A stretch of DNA of 64,000 nt from Bacteroidia bacterium (GCA_018000995.1 JAGNIU010000008.1:56775-120774), one strand, 5' to 3'. Shown: positions 33,972 to 43,206, numbered from the stretch's first letter. Numbers and translations: made by a program. Notes: generated by a model from the sequence alone, not told the origin.

Positions 33972-34391
33972 TTATACTTTACTCAATGCTAATGCATCAA
34001 GTTTCATTTGTTTTATCATGCTCACTAATCCGTTTGCGCGGGTTGGTGATAAATGTTCTTTTAATCCTATCTTATTTATAAATTCTAAATCTGCATTCAC
34101 AATATCTTCTGCTTTTTGTTCTGATAAAACTCTTATCATCAATGCCACCATCCCCTTTGTGATAATAGCGTCGCTATCGGCAGTATAAATTACTTTTCCA
34201 TCTTTCACTTCTGTGTGCAACCAAACTTTACTCTGACAACCTTTTATAATTCTCTCTTCAGTTTTGTATTCTTCTTTAATTTTTGGTAAGGATTTTCCTA
34301 AATCAATTAAATGCTCGTATTTTCCTTCCCAGTCTTCACCAAAAATTTCAAATTCTTCAATTATCTCTTGTTCTATTTCCTTAATGGTCAT
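33972..34391 (-). CDS. sufE: Cysteine desulfuration protein SufE
   Basis: SufE takes persulfide sulfur from SufS and passes it to the SufBCD scaffold. The 139-residue length is normal, and the active cysteine is Cys52 in RIIKGCQSKVWL. FEIFGEDWEGKYEHLIDLGK at the start and LKEHLSPTRANGLVSMIKQM at the end are family features. Its start overlaps the sufS stop by 4 bases (ATGA). Confidence 0.95.
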   Translation of the reverse strand: MTIKEIEQEIIEEFEIFGEDWEGKYEHLIDLGKSLPKIKEEYKTEERIIKGCQSKVWLHTEVKDGKVIYTADSDAIITKGMVALMIRVLSEQKAEDIVNADLEFINKIGLKEHLSPTRANGLVSMIKQMKLDALALSKV

Positions 34392-35593
34392 GATAACATT
34401 TTAATTGATTTTTGTAATGCTTCAATAAACTGATTTACTTCTTCCAAAGTATTGTACATCGCAAAAGAAGCGCGTACCGTACCGGGAATATTAAAATGTT
34501 TCATCAAAGGCTGAGTGCAATGGTGACCGGTTCTAACTGCAATTCCGTATTTATCTAATAAAGTTCCCACATCAAATGGATGCGCGCCTTTCACATTAAA
34601 CGAAATAACAGCCGCTTTATCTAAATGATTCGCATAAATTTCAACTTCCGGAATTTCGTTTAATCTTTCTGTGGCGTATTTTAATAAAGTATGTTCATGC
34701 TTTGAAATTTTATCCATTCCAACTGCATTTAAATAATTTATAGCTGCGGCTAAACCAACAACACCTTCAATATTTGGAGTGCCGGGTTCAAAACGCATTG
34801 GACCATCCACATATTCTGTTTTTTCGAAAGTCACAGTTTTAATGGTACCACCTCCCACTTTCGACACTCCCAACTTTTTGAACCACTTTTTATCCATCCA
34901 TAAAACTCCTACTCCTGTTGGAGCGTAAAGTTTATGACCGCTAAATACAAAGAAATCCGCTCCCAACTGTTTCACATCTATATTTAAATGCGGAACAGAT
35001 TGTGCGCCATCAATTAAAATTGGTATTTGATGAAATTTCGCCACTTTAATAATAGCCGCCACATCATTAATAACCCCTAAAGTATTTGATACATGCGTTA
35101 CCGCAATTAATTTTGTTTTGGAAGTAATTAGTTCATCCAGTTTTTTTAATTGCAGTTTTCCATCAGCATCTATTGGAATCACTTTCAAGCTTCCATTATG
35201 TTTCTCACACCATAATTGCCATGGCAAAATATTAGAGTGATGCTCCATTTCAGAGACAATAATTTCACTTCCCTCAGGCAAGTTCAATCCGTTGGCCACA
35301 ATATTAATACCATCTGTTGTTCCTGCTGTAAATATAATTTCGTCTTCAGCTGCATTTATAAAATGAGAAACTGTATTGCGTGCTGCTTCAAATAAGATAG
35401 TAGCTTCTCTACTTAAAGTGTGCACACCACGATGAATGTTCGCGTTTTGTTCTGAATAATATTTTACAATAGCATCAATAACCACTTTTGGTTTTTGAGT
35501 CGTTGCTCCGTTATCAAAATAGATAAGTGGCTTTCCATTTACAGTTTTGGAAAGAATAGGGAAATCTTTTCTTATTTTATTTACATCAATCAC
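34388..35593 (-). CDS. sufS: Cysteine desulfurase SufS
   Basis: SufS is the PLP enzyme that strips sulfur from cysteine. The 401-residue protein has the group II pattern: YFDNGATTQKP, NIHRGVHTLS, TAGTTDGIN, SEMEHHSNILPWQ, the PLP lysine in FVFSGHKLYAPTGVGVLW, and the short active loop VRTGHHCTQPL with catalytic Cys359. Its start abuts the sufD stop with no gap, and its end overlaps the sufE start by 4 bases. Confidence 0.97.
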   Translation of the reverse strand: MIDVNKIRKDFPILSKTVNGKPLIYFDNGATTQKPKVVIDAIVKYYSEQNANIHRGVHTLSREATILFEAARNTVSHFINAAEDEIIFTAGTTDGINIVANGLNLPEGSEIIVSEMEHHSNILPWQLWCEKHNGSLKVIPIDADGKLQLKKLDELITSKTKLIAVTHVSNTLGVINDVAAIIKVAKFHQIPILIDGAQSVPHLNIDVKQLGADFFVFSGHKLYAPTGVGVLWMDKKWFKKLGVSKVGGGTIKTVTFEKTEYVDGPMRFEPGTPNIEGVVGLAAAINYLNAVGMDKISKHEHTLLKYATERLNEIPEVEIYANHLDKAAVISFNVKGAHPFDVGTLLDKYGIAVRTGHHCTQPLMKHFNIPGTVRASFAMYNTLEEVNQFIEALQKSIKMLS

Positions 35594-36859
35594 TTATAGT
35601 GCTTTTTCAAATAAATCAACTACTCTTTCTTTTAATTCTTCTATTTCAATTTTATCAATAACTTCTTGTGCAAAAGCCTGCAATAATAATTTACGTGCTT
35701 TTTCATCACCAATACCACGCGACTTTAAATAGAACAATGCCGCTTCATCCACTTTACCGGTTGACGTTCCATGAGAACATTTTACATCATCCGCATATAT
35801 TTCTAACTGCGGCTTTGTATTGATGGTAGCATCCTCACTCAACAAGATATTTTTACTGCTTTGATAAGCATTTGTCTTTTGAGCATCTTTTCTCACATAA
35901 ATCTTCCCGTTAAAAACACCGGTTGATTTATCTTTAGCAATTCCTTTATACAATTCGTTACTTTCACAATTTGGCTTTTGATGATCGACCAAAGTATGAT
36001 TATCAATTAATTTAGTTCCCGAACTTATGAATAAGCCATTTAAATGCGCTTCGCATAAATCACTTGCTAAAACAACATTTAAATTATTGCGGACTAAAGC
36101 TCCATTAAACGTAAATGTGTTAGTGGTATAATTAGCATAACGGTTAACACTTACTTGAACTGTATTCATTTGGTAAGCGTTTTCATCCTCGTTTTGCAAA
36201 CGGTATGATTTCAATTTTGAATTCTCATTCAATATAACTTCCGATAAATGATTTTGGAATACTTTAGCTGAATTATTTTCTGAAACAAAAGTTTCTATAA
36301 TTGTCGCTTCAGCACTTTTCTCCAATACAATTAACTGACGGGGATTTATAACCGCGTTCTCTTTAGCTGAAGTAATATTAATGATGTGAATTGGTTTTGT
36401 AACAACTCCACTTATGCTAATAAATAATCCACCTGAACAGAATGCAGTATTTAATGCAATTAAAGCATCGTTATTTACATCTGCGTATTTTGTAATGTAA
36501 TTTTTAATTTCAGTTGCAGAATTAGATAAAGTATTGATTTTTACTTCTGAAGATTTATCAGATAAACTTTCGCTGTACTCTCCATTCACTACAACTACAT
36601 TAACACAGTCCTTCAACTTATGCGAATCAATTTTTGTGATTGAGTTAAATTTATTTGAAATCGTTTTAAATTCTTTACGGAAAACTGCTTCGAGATTACA
36701 ATATTTATAATCTTCGTGTTTGTTACTTGGAATTCCATTCTCCTCCACATAACGAATTGCATCAACAACAGCTGCATCCGGCATAAATGAAATCTTATTA
36801 CCACCACTTGTGAGTGCGTCTAAAATTGTTTGCGTTATGTTTGTCTTTGTATCTATCAT
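35594..36859 (-). CDS. sufD: Fe-S assembly scaffold subunit SufD
   Basis: SufD forms the SufBC2D scaffold with SufB and SufC. The 421-residue protein shows the beta-helix core (VVVVNGEYSESL, LIVLEK-like ROLIV segments, NLNVVLASDLCEAHLNGLFI, HTLVDHQKPNCESNELYKGI) and the C-terminal conserved TKPQLEIYADDVKCSHGTST and GIGDEKARKLLLQAFAQEVI. The sequence is less conserved than SufB, as usual. It is 33 bases downstream of sufC; that spacer is built of AATTGTCA-like repeats. Confidence 0.95.
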   Translation of the reverse strand: MIDTKTNITQTILDALTSGGNKISFMPDAAVVDAIRYVEENGIPSNKHEDYKYCNLEAVFRKEFKTISNKFNSITKIDSHKLKDCVNVVVVNGEYSESLSDKSSEVKINTLSNSATEIKNYITKYADVNNDALIALNTAFCSGGLFISISGVVTKPIHIINITSAKENAVINPRQLIVLEKSAEATIIETFVSENNSAKVFQNHLSEVILNENSKLKSYRLQNEDENAYQMNTVQVSVNRYANYTTNTFTFNGALVRNNLNVVLASDLCEAHLNGLFISSGTKLIDNHTLVDHQKPNCESNELYKGIAKDKSTGVFNGKIYVRKDAQKTNAYQSSKNILLSEDATINTKPQLEIYADDVKCSHGTSTGKVDEAALFYLKSRGIGDEKARKLLLQAFAQEVIDKIEIEELKERVVDLFEKAL

Positions 36860-36892
36860 TGTCTAATTGTCAAATTACCGAATTGTCACATT
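36860..36892. repeat. AATTGTC-type short repeat between sufC and sufD
   Basis: The 33-base spacer consists of the related words CTAATTGTCAAATT and CGAATTGTCACATT. It resembles degenerate intergenic filler repeats of Bacteroidota and splits two genes that are otherwise tightly packed. Confidence 0.45.
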
Positions 36893-37648
36893 CTACACTG
36901 TTTCAAATTGCTTTTTAATTTCATCGTAACCTTTCGCTTCTAATTCTAAAGCCAGTTCTTTTCCGCCCGATTTTACGATTTTTCCGTTATATAAAATATG
37001 AACAAAATCAGGAACAATATAATCTAATAAGCGTTGGTAGTGTGTAATTACAATCGTTGCATTATCTTTTGATTTTAATTTATTCACACCATTTGCCACA
37101 ATACGTAAAGCATCAATATCCAAACCGCTATCCGTTTCATCCAGTATAGCTAATTTTGGTTCTAACACCGCCATTTGAAAAATCTCGTTACGCTTCTTCT
37201 CTCCTCCGCTAAATCCTTCGTTTACGTTACGACCTGCTAATTTTCCGTCTAACTCAACGATTTTTTGTTTCTCTTTAATTAATGCTAAGAAATCCTTTGC
37301 AGCAATTTCTTCCTTACCATTATAAGTACGGATTTCATTTAAAGCTGTCTTTAAAAAATTAATATTGCTAACGCCGGGAATTTCTACAGGATATTGAAAC
37401 GCTAAAAATAATCCTTCTCTCGCTCTGTCTTCAGGCGACAATTCTAAAAAGTTTTTTCCATTGAAAATAACTTCACCTTCCGTTACATCATAATCTTCTT
37501 TACCGGCTAATACGCCGGATAAAGTTGATTTACCTGAACCGTTTGGTCCCATGATGGCATGTACTTCTCCTGCCTTAACAGTTAAGTTAATTCCTTTCAA
37601 AATTTCTTTATCGCCAATTGAGGCGTGTAAGTTTTTTATTGTTATCAT
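36893..37648 (-). CDS. sufC: Fe-S assembly ATPase SufC
   Basis: SufC is the ABC-type ATPase of the SufBC2D complex. The 251-residue protein has Walker A GPNGSGKST, the Q-loop FLAFQYPVEIPGV, the signature GFSGGEKKRNEIFQ, Walker B KLAILDETDSGLD, and the H-loop VITHYQRLLDYI. It is separated from sufB by a membrane glycosyltransferase-like gene, which ends 1 base before sufC starts. Confidence 0.97.
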   Translation of the reverse strand: MITIKNLHASIGDKEILKGINLTVKAGEVHAIMGPNGSGKSTLSGVLAGKEDYDVTEGEVIFNGKNFLELSPEDRAREGLFLAFQYPVEIPGVSNINFLKTALNEIRTYNGKEEIAAKDFLALIKEKQKIVELDGKLAGRNVNEGFSGGEKKRNEIFQMAVLEPKLAILDETDSGLDIDALRIVANGVNKLKSKDNATIVITHYQRLLDYIVPDFVHILYNGKIVKSGGKELALELEAKGYDEIKKQFETV

Positions 37649-37649
37649 T

Positions 37650-39392
37650 TTATTCTTTGTAATTATAATTATACACTTCTACTTCAAAATCGTCAATTAA
37701 AAAAGCTTGCTTCTCTTTATTCCAAACATAAACCTGCAATCTGTCTATGGCTTCAATTTTTCCATCCATGGTTACATTGTATTCCCAAGTTTGCCAATCA
37801 CAACATTTTTCAGAGGGCACATCGTTTAATTTACAGGCCTGCATGTTTTGCTTGCTTTTGTCGGGCGACTCAATATTAAATACCATTAAGGCGCCTGAAG
37901 ATGAATTCAAACTCGTCTCCTTACGCTTTAATTTTGCCTTGATATAAATTTTGGTACTGTTAAAACCTAGGCTAGTTACTTCGTGACCAAACGGATATTC
38001 TTTATCTGTGCAATCTAAATTTTCATTCCCAAAGGTTTCTCTTAACGAAAAACTTTTTTCTGGATGATTCTTTGAATACGGTAACAAATCGTTACAACCG
38101 CCTAATACACCTGCATACTTTTTATCTGTCTTCAAAAAGATATAATTGAACTTAGCTTGATTCATACTTGCAGGGGGAAGAATTCCTGCTTTATATTGAT
38201 AACAAGTCACTAAATTTAAAATAAGAAAAACACCAAGAGCCGGAACTGTAATTGTTTTTAGTTTTCCCTCCAGTGAAGAAATTAATTTTGCTCCGACAAT
38301 TGCGAACACGGGTAAAATATCTACCATTGGACGAATGCTTAATCCATCGAAATACGTATAAGCCCAGTGACAAGAGAATAAATAAAATACAAAAATTAGA
38401 AACAAGAACAAAGCGAAAAATTTATACGTGTTTTCTTTAAAGAGAGGTATGAATCCTAGCATCAACAACAAACACAATGGCGTATAAATAAAAAAGCCCG
38501 AGTTAAATCCGAATAACATTTTTAAAGTATTAGGACTAAAAAAATACAAGCCGTTATCTTTATAACTCCATTGCATCATTTTTCCGTTTTGTGCTAACCA
38601 GACAAAACTTTGAATTAAAATGGTGATTTTAAAAACTGCTCCGGCAATAATCATGGTTTTAGTTTGCTTGAAGAAAATGTTTTTCATTCTCTCAATAAAC
38701 TCTTTAAAAGAATTTGACCAAAACGGAACAATACCTAAGGCTATAATATTTATGGGACGAACCAAAGTAATTAGCGCTAACATAAAAGCTGCCCATACAA
38801 AATACTTTCTCTCACCTGAATTAAACACTTGATAGGAGAAATAAAAGAAAGCAGAAATTAAAGCAAACGAATACACATGCGACATGGCAGGTTCGTTTAA
38901 ACTATAATTTAAAAGATGTGTGCCGAAGAAAATCAAAACTACAATTAAAGCAATCGCAAAATCTTTTACATTTAATTTGATGAGCAATTTACGAATGAAA
39001 TACAATCCCATTATAGCATAAAACAAAGCGCCGATGCTAATCATTTTTTCAAACGGCTCGCTTAACCCATTTACTTCGTATCCAAACCACGATGCCCAAA
39101 CATATCCGATTAAGAAAAAAGGCAATAGTAATAAAGAGACACCAATAGTGTGAACATTAATTGTTCCCGTCGGTGTTTGAATCACAAACCATGGTCCTGT
39201 TGCTTGGTGTCCGAGGTTTTTATCAATGAAAATCGACATTAAATAAGAATAATAATCTTTTGCGTCGCCATCAATAACGGTATGATAACCTGTTGCATCG
39301 GTACGCCAAATAAAAAAATACACCATCACAAAACTTACAAAGCCTGTAAGCATAATGCTGTATTTTGAAAGATTATTTTGTTGAGCTACCAT
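37650..39392 (-). CDS. Polytopic membrane protein, GT-C glycosyltransferase-like, inside the suf operon
   Basis: The 580-residue protein has about ten membrane helices over residues 10-400 and a soluble C-terminal domain (about 410-578, ending DDFEVEVYNYNYKE). The first loop carries an acidic motif (TVIDGDAKDYYSYLMSIFID) after helix 1, as in GT-C/PMT-type glycosyltransferases that use lipid-linked sugars; FYFSYQVFNSG and VRPINIIALGIVPF in the membrane part fit this. I see no link to Fe-S chemistry, yet it sits 9 bases after sufB and 1 base before sufC, in the same direction. Donor and acceptor are unknown. Confidence 0.65.
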   Translation of the reverse strand: MVAQQNNLSKYSIMLTGFVSFVMVYFFIWRTDATGYHTVIDGDAKDYYSYLMSIFIDKNLGHQATGPWFVIQTPTGTINVHTIGVSLLLLPFFLIGYVWASWFGYEVNGLSEPFEKMISIGALFYAIMGLYFIRKLLIKLNVKDFAIALIVVLIFFGTHLLNYSLNEPAMSHVYSFALISAFFYFSYQVFNSGERKYFVWAAFMLALITLVRPINIIALGIVPFWSNSFKEFIERMKNIFFKQTKTMIIAGAVFKITILIQSFVWLAQNGKMMQWSYKDNGLYFFSPNTLKMLFGFNSGFFIYTPLCLLLMLGFIPLFKENTYKFFALFLFLIFVFYLFSCHWAYTYFDGLSIRPMVDILPVFAIVGAKLISSLEGKLKTITVPALGVFLILNLVTCYQYKAGILPPASMNQAKFNYIFLKTDKKYAGVLGGCNDLLPYSKNHPEKSFSLRETFGNENLDCTDKEYPFGHEVTSLGFNSTKIYIKAKLKRKETSLNSSSGALMVFNIESPDKSKQNMQACKLNDVPSEKCCDWQTWEYNVTMDGKIEAIDRLQVYVWNKEKQAFLIDDFEVEVYNYNYKE

Positions 39393-39401
39393 CGAAAAAA
39401 A

Positions 39402-40853
39402 TTATCCTACACTTCCCTCCAAACTAACGGCCAGTAATTTTTGTGCTTCAACAGCAAATTCCATTGGGAGTTTATTCAATACTTCTTTGCAATAACCGTT
39501 TACAATTAAACCAATTGCTTTTTCGGTATCGATGCCGCGCTGCTTACAATAGAAAATTTGGTCTTCACCAATTTTACTGGTTGTAGCTTCATGTTCTACA
39601 ATAGCTGATTTATCCTTTATTTCGATATACGGAAAAGTATGTGCGCCACATTTATCACTCATCAATAAACTATCACATTGCGAAAAATTTCTGGCGTTGT
39701 GTGCACCTTTACGAATTTGAACTAAACCACGGTAACTATTATTACTGAAGCCTGCTGAAATTCCTTTTGATATAATTGTAGAACGCGTGTTTTTACCAAT
39801 GTGAATCATCTTAGTTCCTGTATCCGCTTGCTGATAATTATTTGTTACAGCTACAGAATAAAATTCACCAACACTATTATCACCTTTTAAAATTACAGAA
39901 GGATATTTCCATGTTACAGCGGAACCTGTTTCAACTTGCGTCCAACTAATTTTTGAATTGTCTTCTAAACAAATACCGCGTTTAGTCACAAAATTAAATA
40001 CACCACCTTTTCCATCTTTATCACCAGGATACCAGTTTTGAACGGTGCTGTATTTTACCTCAGCATTTTTGTGAGTGATAATTTCGACAACCGCAGCGTG
40101 CAATTGATTTTCATCACGCGCCGGTGCAGTACAACCTTCTAAGTAAGAAACGTAAGAATCTTCGTCGGCAACAATTAAAGTTCTTTCAAATTGTCCGGTG
40201 CCTGAAGCGTTAATTCTAAAATAAGTTGATAATTCCATTGGACAACGAACGCCTTTTGGAATGTAACAGAATGAACCATCGCTGAAAACAGCGGCGTTTA
40301 ATGCTGCGTAAAAATTATCGGTGAAAGGCACAACCATGCCCATATATTTTTTTATAAGTTCAGGATGTTCTTGAACGGCTTCGCTGAATGAACAAAAAAT
40401 TACGCCTTTCTCGGCAAGTGTTTCTCTAAAAGTTGTTTTTACAGAAACGCTATCAAAAACAGCATCAACAGCAATATTACTTTGCACGCCGGTCAACCGT
40501 TTTTGTTCTTCGAGGGAGATTCCTAATTTTTCGAATGTTTTTAAAAGTTCAGGATCAACTTCATCTAAACTATTTAAACTTGGTTTTACTTTTGGTGCTG
40601 AATAATAAATGATATCCTGAAAATCAGGTTTTGGATAAGTAACATGCGCCCAATGTGGCTCCGTTAAATTTTGCCAGTGACGGAAAGCTTTTAATCGGTA
40701 TTCCAATAACCACTCAGGTTCGTTTTTCTTTTTTGAAATAAAGCGTACAATATCTTCATTCAAACCTTTTGGCGCAGTATCTGCTTCAATGTCGGTTACA
40801 AATCCGAATTTGTATTCGTTATCAATATGTTCTTTTAAAATCTCGTTGCTCAT
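39402..40853 (-). CDS. sufB: Fe-S assembly scaffold subunit SufB
   Basis: SufB is the main scaffold on which SUF clusters are built. The 483-residue protein is strongly conserved: [75 protein letters not shown] with the conserved cysteine, [20 protein letters not shown], and the C-terminal FCKQRGI-like [20 protein letters not shown]. It is 18 bases downstream of sufA and 9 bases before the membrane protein gene. Confidence 0.98.
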   Translation of the reverse strand: MSNEILKEHIDNEYKFGFVTDIEADTAPKGLNEDIVRFISKKKNEPEWLLEYRLKAFRHWQNLTEPHWAHVTYPKPDFQDIIYYSAPKVKPSLNSLDEVDPELLKTFEKLGISLEEQKRLTGVQSNIAVDAVFDSVSVKTTFRETLAEKGVIFCSFSEAVQEHPELIKKYMGMVVPFTDNFYAALNAAVFSDGSFCYIPKGVRCPMELSTYFRINASGTGQFERTLIVADEDSYVSYLEGCTAPARDENQLHAAVVEIITHKNAEVKYSTVQNWYPGDKDGKGGVFNFVTKRGICLEDNSKISWTQVETGSAVTWKYPSVILKGDNSVGEFYSVAVTNNYQQADTGTKMIHIGKNTRSTIISKGISAGFSNNSYRGLVQIRKGAHNARNFSQCDSLLMSDKCGAHTFPYIEIKDKSAIVEHEATTSKIGEDQIFYCKQRGIDTEKAIGLIVNGYCKEVLNKLPMEFAVEAQKLLAVSLEGSVG

Positions 40854-40871
40854 TTTTTCTTAGATCAAATT

Positions 40872-41198
40872 TTAAACTGAGAAACTTTCTCCGCAACCGC
40901 AAGTGCGTGATGCGTTTGGATTTTTGAAAACAAATCCTTTTCCGTTTAAGCCGCCTGAATATTCTAACTCCGTTCCAACGAGGTATAAAAAACTTTTACG
41001 GTCGACTACGATTTTAATTCCTTTATCTTCAAAAGCCTGATCGCCGTCTTTCATATTATTGTCGAATTCGAGCGAATAAGATAGTCCTGAACATCCTCCG
41101 CCTTCAACGCCAACGCGTATAAAAGAACCTTCCAGTTTATTCTCGGCTTTCATTAATTCTAAAGCATGCTGCTTTGCGTTTTCTGAAACTGTTATCAT
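40872..41198 (-). CDS. sufA: A-type Fe-S carrier protein (SufA/IscA)
   Basis: A-type carriers receive Fe-S clusters from the scaffold and pass them to apoproteins. The 108-residue protein has the three conserved cysteines: Cys36 in GGGCSGLSY and Cys100/Cys102 in ASRTCGCGESFSV. It is the first gene of the suf operon, behind a consensus promoter and a palindrome at the predicted transcription start. Confidence 0.95.
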   Translation of the reverse strand: MITVSENAKQHALELMKAENKLEGSFIRVGVEGGGCSGLSYSLEFDNNMKDGDQAFEDKGIKIVVDRKSFLYLVGTELEYSGGLNGKGFVFKNPNASRTCGCGESFSV

Positions 41199-41238
41199 TT
41201 TATAACTATTTAAAAATCAATTATTTAACTTTTCTACT

Positions 41239-41257
41239 ATTTAGACTTAATCTAAAT
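41239..41257 (-). promoter_or_regulatory. Palindromic operator at the suf operon start
   Basis: ATTTAGACTTAATCTAAAT has perfect 7-base arms around a 5-base centre. It begins 6 bases past the -7 box, so it covers the predicted transcription start and first transcribed bases, a position typical for a repressor. The shape recalls DtxR/IdeR-type metal-responsive operators; the regulator is not in the window. Confidence 0.6.
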
Positions 41258-41263
41258 CTAACA

Positions 41264-41294
41264 CAAATATACCGCTTTTGTGGTATTCCCGCAA
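41264..41294 (-). promoter_or_regulatory. Promoter of the suf operon
   Basis: On the minus strand a -33 TTG (41294-41292) is followed after 20 bases by TATATTTG (41271-41264), an exact -7 element. The leader to sufA is about 60 bases. Confidence 0.7.
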
Positions 41295-41307
41295 GAGCTA
41301 TTTTCAT

Positions 41308-41338
41308 AAAAAAAGCCACTCATTTTGAGTAGCTTTTT
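41308..41338 (-). terminator. Terminator of the DUF4199 gene
   Basis: On the minus strand AAAAGCTACTC pairs with GAGTGGCTTTT around a 5-base loop (one A-C mismatch), followed by a T run. A second weaker hairpin (around 41344-41370) lies between it and the stop at 41384. Confidence 0.75.
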
Positions 41339-41383
41339 AAGATGCTGACTGGCGCTTTTAGCGATCAGTATGAGTTTGGATTT

Positions 41384-41902
41384 TTATGCTATCGCTTCTT
41401 TTTTTGTTTTGCGTTTTAAGATAAATGAAGAGATTAATGCGATGGGAATACTTGGCGTTAAGGGTTCTACAAGTGTCATTAATCCATTCATCAAAGGATT
41501 GTTCTTATACATTTCCCAGAACGCTTTACTTTTTTCTATTTCATCGGCTGAAGCACCTGATGCTTTCATTCTATCCATTTCCATTGTAAAATATCCATCC
41601 ATCATATCGTGGAAGAAATTAAAAAACATTATCTCCCAAATGATGACAAAAACAACCGCTGCTAAGAGCGCAATTAATAGTCCGGCCGTAAAAGCTTTTC
41701 CAAAACTGATGATGCCATCGTTATAATTGTCGCGGTAACTTTTAATTCCAAAAAACACAAACAAACCTGCGGCTATATAAGTAACCCAGCCGATGGCCAT
41801 ACTTTGCGACAGTTCCTGATTCTTAAATAAAGGCACCAAACAAAACCATAATGCCGGGATAACACCTGCTATGAGTCCGAATTTTAATACTACTTTTTTC
41901 AT
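41384..41902 (-). CDS. DUF4199 membrane protein
   Basis: The 172-residue protein has four membrane helices (about 5-25, 33-50, 66-92, 138-160) and a cytosolic or periplasmic helical loop rich in Met and charged residues (MMDGYFTMEMDRMKASGASA). The pattern and GLFVFFGIKSYRDNYNDGII match DUF4199, a Bacteroidota family of unknown role often located next to LuxR-type regulators, as here. It has its own terminator downstream. Confidence 0.8.
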   Translation of the reverse strand: MKKVVLKFGLIAGVIPALWFCLVPLFKNQELSQSMAIGWVTYIAAGLFVFFGIKSYRDNYNDGIISFGKAFTAGLLIALLAAVVFVIIWEIMFFNFFHDMMDGYFTMEMDRMKASGASADEIEKSKAFWEMYKNNPLMNGLMTLVEPLTPSIPIALISSFILKRKTKKEAIA

Positions 41903-41935
41903 AATTCTCTTTTTTTAAAGTTAAATGATTTTTAG

Positions 41936-41953
41936 TCCCGATAACTATCGGGA
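41936..41953. repeat. Perfect hairpin TCCCGATAACTATCGGGA
   Basis: 8-bp perfect stem with a 2-base centre, lying upstream of the DUF4199 gene and downstream of the LuxR-type gene. This word is a frequent dispersed palindrome in Bacteroidota; it has no following T run on the minus strand. Confidence 0.6.
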
Positions 41954-42057
41954 GCTGCAAAACTATTCTAACGAACTGCTTTTCAAGTCATACTTTCGGG
42001 TGATTTTACTTTTTTAAACCCAATAATCACACTAAAGTTGAACCCGTAAGATTAAAT

Positions 42058-42501
42058 TTATGGAACAAGCCCCAGTTTTTTCGCTTCCTGAACGGCCTGG
42101 GTTCTTCGTTGTACATTTAATTTCTCGAACAATTTTGAAGAATGGGTTTTGATGGTATTTAATGAAACAAACAATTTATCGGCCACTTCCTGATTACTTA
42201 AACCCTGGGCCATTAATAATAAAACTTCGTGTTCGCGTTTGCTAATATTGAAATGTTTCAGATTATTTTCGTTCACTGTAAATTCAGCTGGTGCCTGAAT
42301 CATGACTTCTTTAATAACGGTAACTTCTTTTTTCTTAACGTATTTCAGTCCAACCCAAACGCCCAGCACAGTAAATAATACCGCGATGATGCCACCATAA
42401 ATTTCAAACGTATTATTGATGACTAAGAATTTAAATTCAGCGTACTTTAATCCGGCTATTAAAAGACCAAGCACTAATCCATATAAAATAACATTCTTCA
42501 A
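42058..42501 (-). CDS. Membrane-tethered LuxR-type DNA-binding protein
   Basis: The 147-residue protein has two N-terminal membrane helices (about 3-20 and 35-53), a basic linker (KYVKKKEVTVIKEVMI) and a C-terminal LuxR/GerE helix-turn-helix (about 85-145: ISKREHEVLLLMAQGLSNQE, VSLNTIKTHSSKLFEKLNVQ). There is no receiver or ligand domain, so the regulator is held at the membrane and may be switched by its membrane partner. The DUF4199 gene downstream is the obvious candidate partner. It starts 2 bases after the stop of the gene at 42504. Confidence 0.82.
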   Translation of the reverse strand: MKNVILYGLVLGLLIAGLKYAEFKFLVINNTFEIYGGIIAVLFTVLGVWVGLKYVKKKEVTVIKEVMIQAPAEFTVNENNLKHFNISKREHEVLLLMAQGLSNQEVADKLFVSLNTIKTHSSKLFEKLNVQRRTQAVQEAKKLGLVP

Positions 42502-42503
42502 TT

Positions 42504-43136
42504 TTACTTTCTAATAATTCTGTATTGCGTGTGCGATTTCTTTGTACTTGCAATATCCTCGGGTGCTAAATTTTTTAAGGATACTTTATCTGCTAATTCT
42601 ATTTTTACTTTACTATAACAATGTTGTACCATGGCCGAACAGAAAAAAGAATTTTCCTGTGCTAATTTATTTTCTATTGTTCTTCCATCCTTTGCTTTAA
42701 AATTAAATAAAGCACCAAACACTTCGCGTATTGAATATTTTGTTTTTGCCACTACTAAATTTAATCCTTCGGCAATAATTTTGTTTTGCGATTTTTCATC
42801 CAAATTAAAATCCAAAATCACGAAATTGGGAACGGCCTTCACATCAAAATATTTTTCTGCTCTGTTTTCCTGAACGCCTAATCTTGTTTGTTTTAAATGA
42901 AATTCTAAATCCGATTCTATAATCCACCAATGCCCATCTTCACGAATGCCACTAAAAATAAAAGCGTGCGACCATAAACTATTTTTACCATCAGCTGTTA
43001 TTAGCTTTTGAGCTTTCTTTATAGAATTATCAATCGGATTATCTGCCCCCACTAAACCAATACAACCGGGTTTGGCATATTTCTCTACAAAAGCTTTATT
43101 GCTTAGTCCTTTTGTATTTATAATTTCTATTGGCAT
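42504..43136 (-). CDS. Permuted papain-like (YaeF/YiiX-type) thiol hydrolase candidate
   Basis: The start at 43136 (MPIEIINTKGLSNKAF) follows a perfect -7 element by 11 bases; a longer frame from 43211 would run through that promoter and is rejected. The 210-residue protein shows KPGCIGLVG, then LWSHAFIFSGIREDGHWWII with a candidate catalytic His, and ENSFFCSAMVQHCYSKV with a candidate Cys, in the His-before-Cys order of the permuted NlpC/P60-like YaeF/YiiX group. These may cut amide bonds in lipids or peptides. The assignment is by motif only. Confidence 0.6.
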   Translation of the reverse strand: MPIEIINTKGLSNKAFVEKYAKPGCIGLVGADNPIDNSIKKAQKLITADGKNSLWSHAFIFSGIREDGHWWIIESDLEFHLKQTRLGVQENRAEKYFDVKAVPNFVILDFNLDEKSQNKIIAEGLNLVVAKTKYSIREVFGALFNFKAKDGRTIENKLAQENSFFCSAMVQHCYSKVKIELADKVSLKNLAPEDIASTKKSHTQYRIIRK

Positions 43137-43147
43137 ATAACTATTCA

Positions 43148-43155
43148 CAAATTTA
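43148..43155 (-). promoter_or_regulatory. -7 promoter element of the YiiX-like gene
   Basis: TAAATTTG on the minus strand, exact TAnnTTTG, 11 bases before ATG 43136. Confidence 0.5.
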
Positions 43156-43198
43156 TGCTTTAAATTTAAACAGTGCCGTTTAAGCCCGTTTTTAATTT

Positions 43199-43206
43199 TA
43201 AATTTG
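43199..43206 (+). promoter_or_regulatory. -7 promoter element of the DUF3109 gene
   Basis: TAAATTTG, exact TAnnTTTG, only 4 bases before ATG 43211; the transcript is expected to be leaderless or nearly so. Confidence 0.5.
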
